Counted from the stretch's first letter, positions 1-7,318 are shown. The stretch: 20,823 nucleotides of DNA from an uncultured Alcaligenaceae bacterium (GCA_937995985.1 CALKIR010000043.1:1-20823), one strand, 5' to 3'. The notes: generated by a model not told the origin, from the sequence alone. A program made the numbers and translations.

Positions 1-65
1 ATTAATATTCCTGCGGACAGCACAGGCCAAATTAAAATATAAGTTACTAAACCATCTAAATCCAT
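1..65 (-). CDS. Putative transporter small subunit (partial, cut by window edge)
   Basis: The minus strand has an ATG at 65-63, 39 bases past the stop of the symporter gene, and stays open to the window edge. The 21 readable residues begin M-D-L-D-G-L and run into a hydrophobic stretch, V-T-Y-I-L-I-W-P-V-L-S-A-G. The pattern Y-x-L-I-W-P-V-x-S/V-A-G is what I recall from the roughly 40-residue single-pass 'putative transporter small subunit' proteins encoded directly after sodium:solute symporters. The role is unknown; an accessory subunit in the inner membrane is the usual guess. Position, strand and sequence all fit that pairing. No strong Shine-Dalgarno is visible (GGGATTCAAGA precedes the ATG), so translation may depend on coupling to the symporter. 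Identity is tentative because the C-terminus is missing. Confidence 0.6.
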   Translation of the reverse strand, partial: MDLDGLVTYILIWPVLSAGIL

Positions 66-104
66 TCTTGAATCCCTTACATTTAGTGTAGTGCTGCTAG
101 TTTA

Positions 105-1745
105 TTAATTATGGTCCTGCTGAAAGGTGGTTACTCTTTGTGCCAAGATTTGAAAATCAAATTCTTCCGAGCTTGCTAAGCTCATGGCAATGCACACTAT
201 GGCACTTACTCCGTATGATGTTAATGAGCCTAATAACACGGTATAGTCGCGTAGAAAGCCGATAAAATAAGGAGCTGTTATTGCAAACATTAGGGCAGCC
301 GCTGCAATAGCAACTGTGCGGGGAAAAAAAGCAAAGGTCATCAGACCGATAACAACACTCGCTCCAATGGCCGCAATGATTTCAAAAAATAGAGCTACAG
401 CACCTGTCATAGGAATAAGCTCAAAGCGCACAATAGTAAATAAGACAACCGCTGTGATGACAGCAACAGTAAATGCTTGATTGGTTACGCGTTGCCAATA
501 AAAACTTGCGATTACCGGAAAAACAATAGCTCCCCAAAGGGCGCCGACAAAAACTAACATGACTAAAATATCAAGTTTTAAGCTGGCAAAAATAACTCCA
601 AACAATGTGGCCACTATCATTGTGATTCTGCCCCATAGGAGCATACGACGGGGATTGGGGCGGCCTCGGGCAATGTTTTTGCCATAAATGTCAGTCATGA
701 TAATGGCAGATAGGGCACATAGATCGGCATCAGCTGTGGAAGATAGGGAGCCAATGACTAGCAAAAAAAATAGCACAATACCAATAGGAGGGAGATAGGT
801 TGAGGCCATTTGAGGAATGATATTATTTAAATCCCCATGTGCGGGTTGTAAACCTGCAAAAAGAGCTAAGAGTCCAAGCATCCCTAAACCAATAACAACT
901 GCACCATAGCCGATGGTAGCAGTTAAAAAGGTTGGGCGGATGAGATCCGCACGGACAGCAAAAAGGCGTTGTGCAATGGTTTGGTTGCCAATTGCATAAG
1001 CAAGTACAGCTACAAAGTAGGGGGCTCCTTGTTCTAGAATTGCGGTGGTTGAAAAGAAATCGGCTTGTTCAGGCGTAAGTCGCCAGATATTTTGCTCAAG
1101 AAAATTTGGGCCTCCAGCATTAAAGAAAATAAGCGGAATAATCACTACTGCAGCCAAAATCATAGCTATTAATTGGGCAAAGTCTGTCATTACAGAAGCA
1201 CGAAAACCAGACCAAAGCGTATATGTCAATACTCCTAAGCCAGCAATCAGTACTCCTTGGATAAAGCTTAAGGGGCTGAGAATAGAGACCAAAGCCCCTG
1301 CAGCAGTGAAATTAACCATTAAGCTGATGCCACTGCCAACAAGATTGGAAGCTGCCATAATGAGCTGACTCGAGCGCCCATGACGAGCATGAATCACCTC
1401 GGCTAGAGTATGCGCCTCGGGGGCCAGAGCGCGAAAACGACGCCCAAATGGATAGATAAATAAAATCATGAGCGCGCCCCAAAACCCATAATGAATGGGA
1501 CCTGATAAGCCGTACTTAAAACCAGAGGTTGCACTGGCATAAAAAGAGGCTGCCCAAATCCATGTGGCAATCATGCTGGCGGCAGACAGGCCAAAGCCAA
1601 CCGCACTATTAGAAACCATATAGCCATCTACATTCTCGTGGCGGCGGCCAATGCTTAGAGTTAATAAAAAAGTCAGTCCATAAAACCCAAACAGTAAAGC
1701 TATGGTTTGAAATGTAGTAAGTTGAAAAAATATCGGTTCAGTCAT
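105..1745 (-). CDS. Sodium:solute symporter (SSS/SLC5 family), Dur3-like branch
   Basis: This encodes an inner-membrane cation:solute symporter of about 546 residues with roughly 13 hydrophobic segments, which is normal for the SSS family. The N-terminal part (A-T-W-I-W-A-A-S-F-Y, then S-G-P-I-H-Y-G-F-W) resembles the urea-transporter (Dur3) side of the family. The stretch G-S-L-S-S-T-A-D-A-D-L-C-A-L-S in the second half matches the Na+-site helix (TM8 equivalent). The substrate cannot be read from the sequence. I chose ATG at 1745 (M-T-E-P-I-F-F). The frame also runs up to a GTG at 1790, but that adds a basic, non-hydrophobic leader unlike family members. Neither start has a clear Shine-Dalgarno. 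A very small membrane protein gene follows 39 bases downstream on the same strand, and the 5' side holds an inverted repeat and a Fur-like site. Confidence 0.88.
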   Translation of the reverse strand: MTEPIFFQLTTFQTIALLFGFYGLTFLLTLSIGRRHENVDGYMVSNSAVGFGLSAASMIATWIWAASFYASATSGFKYGLSGPIHYGFWGALMILFIYPFGRRFRALAPEAHTLAEVIHARHGRSSQLIMAASNLVGSGISLMVNFTAAGALVSILSPLSFIQGVLIAGLGVLTYTLWSGFRASVMTDFAQLIAMILAAVVIIPLIFFNAGGPNFLEQNIWRLTPEQADFFSTTAILEQGAPYFVAVLAYAIGNQTIAQRLFAVRADLIRPTFLTATIGYGAVVIGLGMLGLLALFAGLQPAHGDLNNIIPQMASTYLPPIGIVLFFLLVIGSLSSTADADLCALSAIIMTDIYGKNIARGRPNPRRMLLWGRITMIVATLFGVIFASLKLDILVMLVFVGALWGAIVFPVIASFYWQRVTNQAFTVAVITAVVLFTIVRFELIPMTGAVALFFEIIAAIGASVVIGLMTFAFFPRTVAIAAAALMFAITAPYFIGFLRDYTVLLGSLTSYGVSAIVCIAMSLASSEEFDFQILAQRVTTFQQDHN

Positions 1746-1798
1746 TATGTGTTTAAACTTTGTAGATGCACACCTCAACTTAAGCCGCACAAAAGCAA

Positions 1799-1847
1799 CC
1801 TAGTGCTTTGCAACCAGGATAATCAACACCATGAAGTAAGCACTAGG
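1799..1847. repeat. Perfect 10-bp inverted repeat in the symporter leader
   Basis: CCTAGTGCTT (1799-1808) is the exact reverse complement of AAGCACTAGG (1838-1847), with a 29-base spacer. It lies 54 bases upstream of the chosen symporter start. It could be a two-site operator or an RNA hairpin in the 5' leader. A small palindrome, CCTAGG, follows at about 1852. I recognise no known riboswitch consensus in it. Confidence 0.6.
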
Positions 1848-1928
1848 GAGCCTAGGCGCGTGCACTTGGTGTTAGAACAGAGGACGAGTTAAAAATGGGG
1901 ATTACTGTGCCAAGGAAGGAGGGGGCAT

Positions 1929-1963
1929 GCGCAGAAATACGGTTTTAATGCACTGCGCTTTTT
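1929..1963 (+). terminator. Possible plus-strand intrinsic terminator
   Basis: GCGCAG (1929-1934) pairs with CTGCGC (1953-1958) around an 18-base loop, and five Ts follow directly (1959-1963). The orientation is plus, yet no plus-strand gene is recognised upstream in the gap, so if real it would end an unannotated small RNA. The short stem and wide loop make it weak. Confidence 0.3.
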
Positions 1964-2001
1964 GATTTGATTGTAAATTAAGGCACATAAGTATTTTGAA
2001 G

Positions 2002-2020
2002 GATAATGATTCTTGTTGAA
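2002..2020. promoter_or_regulatory. Fur-box-like site
   Basis: The 19 bases starting GATAATGAT match the classic Fur consensus (GATAATGATAATCATTATC) at 13 of 19 positions when read on the minus strand. One half is nearly perfect (AATCATTATC read on minus) and the other is degenerate. It lies about 260 bases upstream of the symporter start and could affect that gene. Location and half-site quality make it only suggestive. Confidence 0.25.
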
Positions 2021-2105
2021 ATTATTAGGGTAGAATGAGTTGCTTAGTATAACGGAAGGAGCCATAAAGGTCGAATAAGCCCCACTGTTTACTCAAACTA
2101 TAATA

Positions 2106-2135
2106 CCCCCCTGTCTGAGTATCCGTTCAGGGGGG
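2106..2135 (-). terminator. Terminator of the glutamate-synthase-like gene
   Basis: CCCCCCTG (2106-2113) pairs perfectly with CAGGGGGG (2128-2135) around a 14-base loop, 23 bases after the stop of the minus-strand gene. Read on the minus strand, the stem is followed by a T-rich but broken run (TATTATAGTTT). The stem is strong and well placed; the tail is imperfect. Confidence 0.55.
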
Positions 2136-2158
2136 AGTTGCAGAGCGATTATTAAGAC

Positions 2159-3880
2159 TTAGTGCTCTGGGGCAGGATTGGGGGCCTCATCATGATCGCT
2201 TGATTCAGCAGTTGTGGGTTCGGGAGAGGTTGCTCGCGTATAGCCGCGGTGCCCCGAAAGGGCTTTGCTGAGGCTATAACTAGGCTCAAAGGAGTCAGCC
2301 CGTGCCATGGGCCAAGCGGTGCGGAATATGGTTTGTTTAAATACGCCACGCAATAACTCCCCCTCTTCGAGATCGGGGAATAGGGCAGAGAGCACTCTGA
2401 CCTGACCATTTGCAATGCGTTGTGCGATGTGGTGCGGACGTAATTCACGGGGATGATTAAGGCCTGCTGCTTCAAGCAGTTCAGCTAATGCTTTGAGGGT
2501 ATTGCTATGGTAGCTAGCGACACGTACCGATTTATCGGAAACCACAAGTGCTTTTTGGCGTAAGGGGTTTTGAGTAGTCACTCCAGTGGGGCATTTCCCC
2601 GTATGGCAGGCTAGAGCTTGAATACATCCTACTGAAAACATAAAACCACGAGCACTATTGCACCAATCGGCTCCTAAGGCCATAATACGCGCCATATCAA
2701 AGGCACTAATGATCTTTCCCGAGGCTCCAATGCGTATATGTTTACGCAAGCCAATGCCTACTAGGGTATTGTGAACAAGGCGCAGGGCCTCTCGTAGCGG
2801 GGTGCCGACATGATCGATAAATTCAACAGGTGCGGCACCCGTGCCGCCTTCAGCCCCATCTACAACAATAAAATCTGGGGTGATTCCCGTTTTAAGCATG
2901 GCCTTAGCAATGGCAAACCACTCCCATGGATGACCGATGGTAAGTTTAAAACCAACTGGTTTGCCTCCTGATAGTCGTCTGAGCTCTGCCACAAACTCCA
3001 GTAGTTCTATGGGAGTACTAAAGGCGCTATGTTTGGCGGGTGATAAGCAATCCTGCCAAGGCGGGACGCCCCGGGCAGCCGCAATTTCTGGGGTTACTTT
3101 GGCCGCTGGTAAAATGCCGCCCTGGCCAGGCTTAGCCCCTTGAGAAAGCTTAATCTCTATCATTTTGATTTGATCTTGCTGGGCCCGTTCTGCAAAACGT
3201 TTTGGACAGAAATTCCCTTGTTCATCTCGGCAACCAAAGTAGCCTGAGCCAATATTCCAGATTAAATCCCCACCGTAACGAGTATGGTATTTGCTGACCC
3301 CGCCCTCACCAGTATCATGAGCAAAATTACCCAGCAATGCCCCTTTGTTTAGGGCCAGCACGGCATTGGCAGACAAGGCCCCAAAGCTCATGGCAGAGAT
3401 ATTGAATACAGACATATTGTAGGGCTGTGTACAGTCTGGTCCACCTACGGTAATGCGAAAATGGGTATCTTTGATTACAGTAGGAGACATTGAGTGATTG
3501 ATCCACTCATAGCGCGGGGTATACAGATCAAGTTGGGTCCCAAAGGGTAATTTGTCGTTTTCTTGTTTGGCTCGTCTATAAACTAAAGAACGGTCAATGC
3601 GAGAAAACGGTAACGGTTGGGTATCACTTTCAATAAAATATTGACGTATTTCAGGACGGATAAATTCGAAGAAAAAACGTAAATTACCCAGCACGGGGTA
3701 GTTGCGTCGGATAGCATGTCGGGTTTGTGTTAGATCGAAAATCCCGAGAATCACCAATCCGATGAATGGAACGCCTAAAACCCACCACCAGCCACTATGA
3801 AATAATGCTAATAGGGTAAAGATACTTGCCCCAGCGATGACCACATAAAAGGCGGTATAACGAGTGAGAAAGCGACGCAT
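2159..3880 (-). CDS. Membrane-anchored FMN-binding glutamate-synthase-family protein
   Basis: This 573-residue protein carries the FMN/Fe-S synthase domain of the glutamate synthase large subunit (Glu_synthase family) but lacks the glutaminase domain. Two hydrophobic segments at about residues 10-28 and 31-48 likely anchor it to the inner membrane. The barrel signatures are G-E-G-G-V-S-K-Y-H (191-199), I-K-L-S-Q-G-A-K-P-G-Q-G-G (243-255) and D-G-A-E-G-G-T-G (341-348). Cys419, Cys425 and Cys430 have the C-x5-C-x4-C spacing of the GltB 3Fe-4S cluster. Conversion of 2-oxoglutarate to glutamate with an outside ammonia or electron source is the family inference; the true substrate is not shown. 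The ATG at 3880 is preceded by GGAG at good spacing. No GltD-type partner or glutaminase is adjacent, and the gene looks monocistronic. The last 40 residues are low-complexity and polar. Confidence 0.88.
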   Translation of the reverse strand: MRRFLTRYTAFYVVIAGASIFTLLALFHSGWWWVLGVPFIGLVILGIFDLTQTRHAIRRNYPVLGNLRFFFEFIRPEIRQYFIESDTQPLPFSRIDRSLVYRRAKQENDKLPFGTQLDLYTPRYEWINHSMSPTVIKDTHFRITVGGPDCTQPYNMSVFNISAMSFGALSANAVLALNKGALLGNFAHDTGEGGVSKYHTRYGGDLIWNIGSGYFGCRDEQGNFCPKRFAERAQQDQIKMIEIKLSQGAKPGQGGILPAAKVTPEIAAARGVPPWQDCLSPAKHSAFSTPIELLEFVAELRRLSGGKPVGFKLTIGHPWEWFAIAKAMLKTGITPDFIVVDGAEGGTGAAPVEFIDHVGTPLREALRLVHNTLVGIGLRKHIRIGASGKIISAFDMARIMALGADWCNSARGFMFSVGCIQALACHTGKCPTGVTTQNPLRQKALVVSDKSVRVASYHSNTLKALAELLEAAGLNHPRELRPHHIAQRIANGQVRVLSALFPDLEEGELLRGVFKQTIFRTAWPMARADSFEPSYSLSKALSGHRGYTRATSPEPTTAESSDHDEAPNPAPEH

Positions 3881-4046
3881 ATTGAGCTCCGAAGCGCAAG
3901 GAGTGCTAAGGGAAAATTAAAACCAAATGAATCCATACAACCATACCAGATTGTAATTTGGAACTGTAACTAAAGGAAGGTAAAGCAGCATGGAATTTTC
4001 GTTGCAAAACAAAAATGTACAGACAGTGCCAGTAAAGAGGTAATAG

Positions 4047-4742
4047 ATGAAAAAAATAGATGAGATCGATTTTGCCGCCCTATACCGCGAGCATTTTCAA
4101 TCAATGGATCGCTCGGTTTCCCGCCCTGAGCAGTGGGATAGGCGTGCAGAAAAAATAGGGATGTCTTGGCAGGAAGACGGTTATGTACAAGCCTTGATGG
4201 CGGCGGTGGCCCTACAGAAAGGAGAAACGGTTTTAGATGTGGGGTGTGGCGCCGGAGCGGTTACTTTAGCGGTGGCGCAGCGTCAGCACCGCGTCTTTGC
4301 CTTGGACTTTAGTGCCAAAATGCTGGAGAAATTGCAGCAGCGTGCCCATCAGTTAGGCTGTGCGCAACAGATAACTGCTATTTGTGCTGATTGGACTGAG
4401 TGGGGGCAACCCTTGCCGCAGGCCGATGTGGTTATTGCATCACGATCAAGTTTAATTGCCGATATGGGCAGCGGGCTCAAGCGACTCCATCAGCAGGCAT
4501 TGCGACGAGTTTATGTGACCTATCCCTTAGAGGCGGGGCGGCGCCGTGGTCCGCACTTTACTCATCATCATGTTGGGGCAGGGCGGATTCCTCCTTATTT
4601 TTATTTGCCCGCCATTCTTTATCAGAAAGGACAATATCCGCGACTAAGCTTTATAGAGGAATCCCGACCGGAGGAAGGGCCGCACATACGGTGGGCATTA
4701 ATTAGTTGGGATAAACAGCCCTGGCTGGATACAACAGATTAA
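4047..4742 (+). CDS. Class I SAM-dependent methyltransferase
   Basis: This 231-residue soluble protein has a Rossmann methyltransferase core. Motif I is L-D-V-G-C-G-A-G-A (63-71), the acidic residue at the end of strand 2 is Asp87 in F-A-L-D-F-S, and A-D-W (114-116) fits the adenine-binding loop. An N-terminal region with R-P-E-Q-W-D-R-R-A (26-34) precedes the core and probably helps shape the substrate site. The substrate cannot be deduced. The start is well supported by AGAGG about 7 bases before the ATG. The gene is divergent from the glutamate-synthase-like gene across a 166-base gap and convergent with the DsrE gene, leaving only 22 bases between stops and no clear terminator there. Whether the two products act together is unknown. 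Confidence 0.8.
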   Translation: MKKIDEIDFAALYREHFQSMDRSVSRPEQWDRRAEKIGMSWQEDGYVQALMAAVALQKGETVLDVGCGAGAVTLAVAQRQHRVFALDFSAKMLEKLQQRAHQLGCAQQITAICADWTEWGQPLPQADVVIASRSSLIADMGSGLKRLHQQALRRVYVTYPLEAGRRRGPHFTHHHVGAGRIPPYFYLPAILYQKGQYPRLSFIEESRPEEGPHIRWALISWDKQPWLDTTD

Positions 4743-4764
4743 AAAGAGGCGGCCCGTGCACTAT

Positions 4765-5136
4765 TTAGCCAACTTGTAAAGAGCCTTTGGCTTGTAGTGT
4801 AAACTCAATCACATCACTGCCTTTAATAACAGTAAAGCGCGTATCTAAATCGCTGGCTGCGAGTCCTTTAAATACCATGCAGGATTCGCAAACAGCGATT
4901 TGACCGCCGGCTTGAAGGATTTCATTAAGAAGGGCTTTGCAGCTGCTAAAGGGGGCGCCAATGTCGATACTCTCAAAGCCATTAGGGACAGCTAGAGTGA
5001 CAGCATCCCCCATTAAAATAACAACAGGCTTTAACCCTTTGCGTGCGGCGTTGCATGCCATGGTGAGCGCAACAGTGATTTTGCTATTAGCGGGATTGCC
5101 TTCAAAAAGCGTAACAACATAGTTCATGTTTTGCAT
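4765..5136 (-). CDS. DsrE-family protein with a C-x-x-C pair
   Basis: This is a small (123-residue) cytoplasmic protein with the DsrE/DsrF-like fold. It has a hydrophobic first strand (N-Y-V-V-T-L-F), helix S-K-I-T-V-A-L-T-M-A-C, strand P-V-V-I-L-M-G-D-A-V (37-46), and a strand ending in A-V-C-E-S-C-M (81-87). Family members such as TusD/DsrE relay sulfur on a conserved cysteine near this position. Here Cys83 and Cys86 form a C-x-x-C, with Cys66 as a further thiol, so sulfur transfer or redox chemistry is plausible but unproven. ATG at 5136 is preferred because GGAG lies 7 bases upstream; a second ATG at 5127 lacks this. The gene is divergent from the amino-acid symporter. Confidence 0.8.
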   Translation of the reverse strand: MQNMNYVVTLFEGNPANSKITVALTMACNAARKGLKPVVILMGDAVTLAVPNGFESIDIGAPFSSCKALLNEILQAGGQIAVCESCMVFKGLAASDLDTRFTVIKGSDVIEFTLQAKGSLQVG

Positions 5137-5246
5137 GTAAAAGCTCCGAAAGAGTGAGCAGCATGGCTCAAACAGGTGGGAAAGAACAAAATATTAATAA
5201 GTAAATTGAATGGACTTATATTAGCGTTATCCATAAATACAATTCT

Positions 5247-5259
5247 ACTCTTTTAGAGT
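5247..5259. promoter_or_regulatory. Short palindrome in the divergent DsrE/symporter promoter region
   Basis: ACTCT (5247-5251) and AGAGT (5255-5259) form a perfect 5-3-5 inverted repeat within a very AT-rich 205-base gap between divergent genes. It could be an operator. The arms are short enough to arise by chance. Confidence 0.2.
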
Positions 5260-5341
5260 TAATATCAAATTTTCTTTTGCTAAAAATATTTAAAAAGCCT
5301 TTTTTGTCAGTAGTATTATCTTCCCTACAATAGGAGGCATC

Positions 5342-6712
5342 ATGAATTGGATAGAGTGGATTGAGGCAATTAATGGGATTGCATGGGGTCCTCCCATGCT
5401 GATTCTTCTGGCCGGTACGGGAGTATTCCTGACCCTAGGGCTGCGCTTTATACCACAGCGAAATATTGGCTATGGTTTCAAGATGATGTGGCGTGGGCGG
5501 CGCTCTGGGGCAGGGGATGAGGGGGATATCAGTGCATTTAATGCCTTGATGACCGCATTATCCGCAACTATTGGCACGGGTAATATTGCTGGCGTTGCAA
5601 CAGCTATTTATTTTGGTGGTCCAGGCGCATTATTTTGGATGTGGGTGATTGCTCTGGTCGGGATGGCGACCAAATATTGTGAGGCGGTATTGGCGGTTCG
5701 CTTCCGTGAAGTAGATAGCAAAGGCCACTATGTAGGCGGACCCATGTACTATATTCGCAATGGCTTGGGCAAAAATTGGAAATGGCTGGGGGTTTTATTT
5801 GCCATTTTCGGCATGTTTGCAGGGTTTGGCATTGGCAATACTGTACAGACAAATTCAGTTGCTGATGTCATGCACAGCACCTTCAATATCCCGCCTCTAG
5901 TGAGCGGTATTATTGTGACGGTTCTGGTAGCTCTGGTACTCGTAGGAGGAATTCAGCGTATTGGTGATGTAGCAGGGCGTTTGGTTCCTTTTATGGCCTT
6001 TTTATACGTAGGCGGTGGGCTGCTTGCAATTATAATCAACATCGATCAGGTGCCTGCAGCAATTGCTTTGATAGTACAGCACGCGTTTACTCCTATTTCT
6101 GCAACAGGCGGATTTATGGGGGCAACTGTTTGGGCCGCTATTCGCTTTGGGGTCGCACGGGGTATTTTCTCTAACGAAGCTGGGTTGGGGAGTGCTCCCA
6201 TCGCGCACGCCACCGCTAAGACTGACAACCCCATCCGTCAGGGGACCATTGCGATGCTGGGTACTTTTTTAGACACCATTATCGTTTGTAGTATTACTGG
6301 CTTAGTGATTGTGATCACGGGCAGCTGGGAAAGCGGTGAAAATGGTGCCTCATTATCAGCGCATGCCTTTCATACTGCTTTAGGTCCTATTGGGCGGTAT
6401 ATTGTGAGTTTAGGAATTGCGTTATTTGCATTTTCAACCTTGATTGCTTGGAGCTTTTATAGTGAGAAGTGCGCGCAGTTTTTGTTCGGCACGCGTTCCA
6501 ACCTACCCTTCAGAATTATATGGGTTGTAATGGTTCCGGTTGGGGCATTGCCTGGGGTAGACTTAGGGAGTATTTGGTTAGTTGCCGACACACTAAATGC
6601 GCTAATGGCCGTACCTAACTTGATAGCTTTGTTGTTATTAAGTCCGGTGGTGTTTAAATTGACACGACAGTACTTTCAGTCAGGTGTGGGGGTTAAGCCG
6701 ATGACTTCCTAG
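5342..6712 (+). CDS. Alanine/glycine:cation symporter (AGCS family)
   Basis: This is an inner-membrane Na+ (or H+) symporter for alanine, glycine or related small amino acids. It has 456 residues, the usual AGCS length, with about 10-11 hydrophobic segments. Family signatures include G-T-G-V-F-L-T-L-G-L-R-F near the N-terminus, the motif A-L-S-A-T-I-G-T-G-N-I-A-G-V-A-T-A, W-V-I-A-L-V-G-M-A-T-K-Y-C-E, and F-S-N-E-A-G-L-G-S-A-P-I-A-H-A in the second half. The exact substrate is an inference from the family. The ATG is preceded by AGGAGG, an excellent ribosome binding site. The gene stands alone: it is divergent from the DsrE gene and closed by the strong terminator 22 bases after the stop. Confidence 0.92.
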   Translation: MNWIEWIEAINGIAWGPPMLILLAGTGVFLTLGLRFIPQRNIGYGFKMMWRGRRSGAGDEGDISAFNALMTALSATIGTGNIAGVATAIYFGGPGALFWMWVIALVGMATKYCEAVLAVRFREVDSKGHYVGGPMYYIRNGLGKNWKWLGVLFAIFGMFAGFGIGNTVQTNSVADVMHSTFNIPPLVSGIIVTVLVALVLVGGIQRIGDVAGRLVPFMAFLYVGGGLLAIIINIDQVPAAIALIVQHAFTPISATGGFMGATVWAAIRFGVARGIFSNEAGLGSAPIAHATAKTDNPIRQGTIAMLGTFLDTIIVCSITGLVIVITGSWESGENGASLSAHAFHTALGPIGRYIVSLGIALFAFSTLIAWSFYSEKCAQFLFGTRSNLPFRIIWVVMVPVGALPGVDLGSIWLVADTLNALMAVPNLIALLLLSPVVFKLTRQYFQSGVGVKPMTS

Positions 6713-6733
6713 GCATTATCCCTGTCAGATAAG

Positions 6734-6760
6734 CAGGCCCCACTTTGGGGCCTGTTTTTT
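6734..6760 (+). terminator. Intrinsic terminator of the AGCS symporter gene
   Basis: CAGGCCCC (6734-6741) pairs perfectly with GGGGCCTG (6747-6754) around the loop ACTTT, followed by six Ts (6755-6760). It has no T-run in the minus direction, so it serves the symporter gene and not dtd. Confidence 0.93.
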
Positions 6761-6776
6761 ATTTAGCGTGAATGAC

Positions 6777-7214
6777 TTAAAATTCTAAGGGGATGGTGAC
6801 TGGACCATCATTAACCAGATGCACTTGCATATCAGCACCAAATATGCCACTTTCTACAATAGGGTGTTGGCTGCGGGCATAGTTTAAAAAGGCATCATAT
6901 AGTGCTTTGCCTTGCTCTGGAGGGGCTGCTTGAGTAAAGCTAGGGCGGTTGCCTTTGCGTGTGTCTGCCGCAAGTGTAAACTGACTGACAATCAGGAGCC
7001 CTCCATGAATCTGAGTGACCGAGCGGTTCATTCGTCCAGCCGCATCACTAAAGATGCGTAGCTTTAGAATTTTATCAACAGCTTGTTGTGCGGTTTGTTC
7101 TGTATCATGGGGTTCAGCACAGACAAAGACAAGCAGTCCCTGGTTGATTTGGCCAACATTAGCACCATCAATTTCTACACGAGCGGTTTTAACGCGTTGA
7201 AGCAAGCATTTCAT
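6777..7214 (-). CDS. dtd: D-aminoacyl-tRNA deacylase
   Basis: This enzyme hydrolyses D-amino acids (and misattached glycine) from tRNA, a cytoplasmic proofreading step. The protein has 145 residues, the normal length. The N-terminus M-K-C-L-L-Q-R-V-K-T-A-R-V matches the family. The two active-site motifs are present: S-Q-F-T-L (77-81) followed by A-A-D-T-R-K-G-N-R-P-S-F, and the Gly-cisPro loop N-D-G-P-V-T (135-140). No key residue is missing. The ATG at 7214 is fixed by the conserved N-terminus, although no strong Shine-Dalgarno is seen. It is convergent with the AGCS symporter gene and divergent from selA, with about 100 bases between the two starts. Confidence 0.95.
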   Translation of the reverse strand: MKCLLQRVKTARVEIDGANVGQINQGLLVFVCAEPHDTEQTAQQAVDKILKLRIFSDAAGRMNRSVTQIHGGLLIVSQFTLAADTRKGNRPSFTQAAPPEQGKALYDAFLNYARSQHPIVESGIFGADMQVHLVNDGPVTIPLEF

Positions 7215-7249
7215 TGGAATCGGTTAGTACTATTATTTATGTGAGAAGG

Positions 7250-7269
7250 GTGACTGAAACAAGAGTCAC
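7250..7269. promoter_or_regulatory. Inverted repeat between dtd and selA
   Basis: GTGACT (7250-7255) and AGTCAC (7264-7269) form a perfect 6-bp inverted repeat with an 8-base spacer, in the short divergent gap between dtd and selA. It may be an operator or a leader hairpin for the sel cluster. No clear -10/-35 pair for selA is recognisable. Confidence 0.25.
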
Positions 7270-7318
7270 TGTGGGTGAATGCTGCTTCATAATTTAACAG
7301 AGAGTGTTCATTAAGAGA

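Larger units (their letters stand above)
1746..2158. other. 413-base non-coding gap upstream of the symporter
   Basis: No convincing gene lies here. The gap holds, in order, a perfect 10-bp inverted repeat (1799-1847), a second short inverted pair (AACACC 1825-1830 and GGTGTT 1868-1873), a purine-rich GGAAGGAGGGGG stretch followed by ATG at 1927, a GCGCAG/CTGCGC stem with five Ts (1929-1963), a Fur-like site (2002-2020) and the terminator of the gene on the right (2106-2135). It must contain the symporter promoter, and it may encode a small plus-strand transcript. The ATG at 1927 opens only a 12-codon frame. Confidence 0.6.

Noticed and set aside
1045..1368. Plus-strand frame of 107 codons antisense to the symporter gene
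   Set aside because: It is a shadow of a hydrophobic coding sequence with low-complexity composition and no supporting start signal.
1746..1900. Known riboswitch (guanidine, cobalamin, TPP) in the symporter leader
   Set aside because: I could not match any conserved core of these classes; only plain inverted repeats are visible. An Rfam scan would be needed to settle this.
2152..2475. Second minus-strand frame inside the 3' part of the glutamate-synthase-like gene
   Set aside because: It overlaps a well-supported gene in another phase, has no binding site and no recognisable motif.
5326..5341. TTGTCA-16-TACAAT promoter directly before the AGCS symporter
   Set aside because: The -10 box would end about 10 bases before the ATG, making the AGGAGG binding site untranscribed; more likely a chance match.
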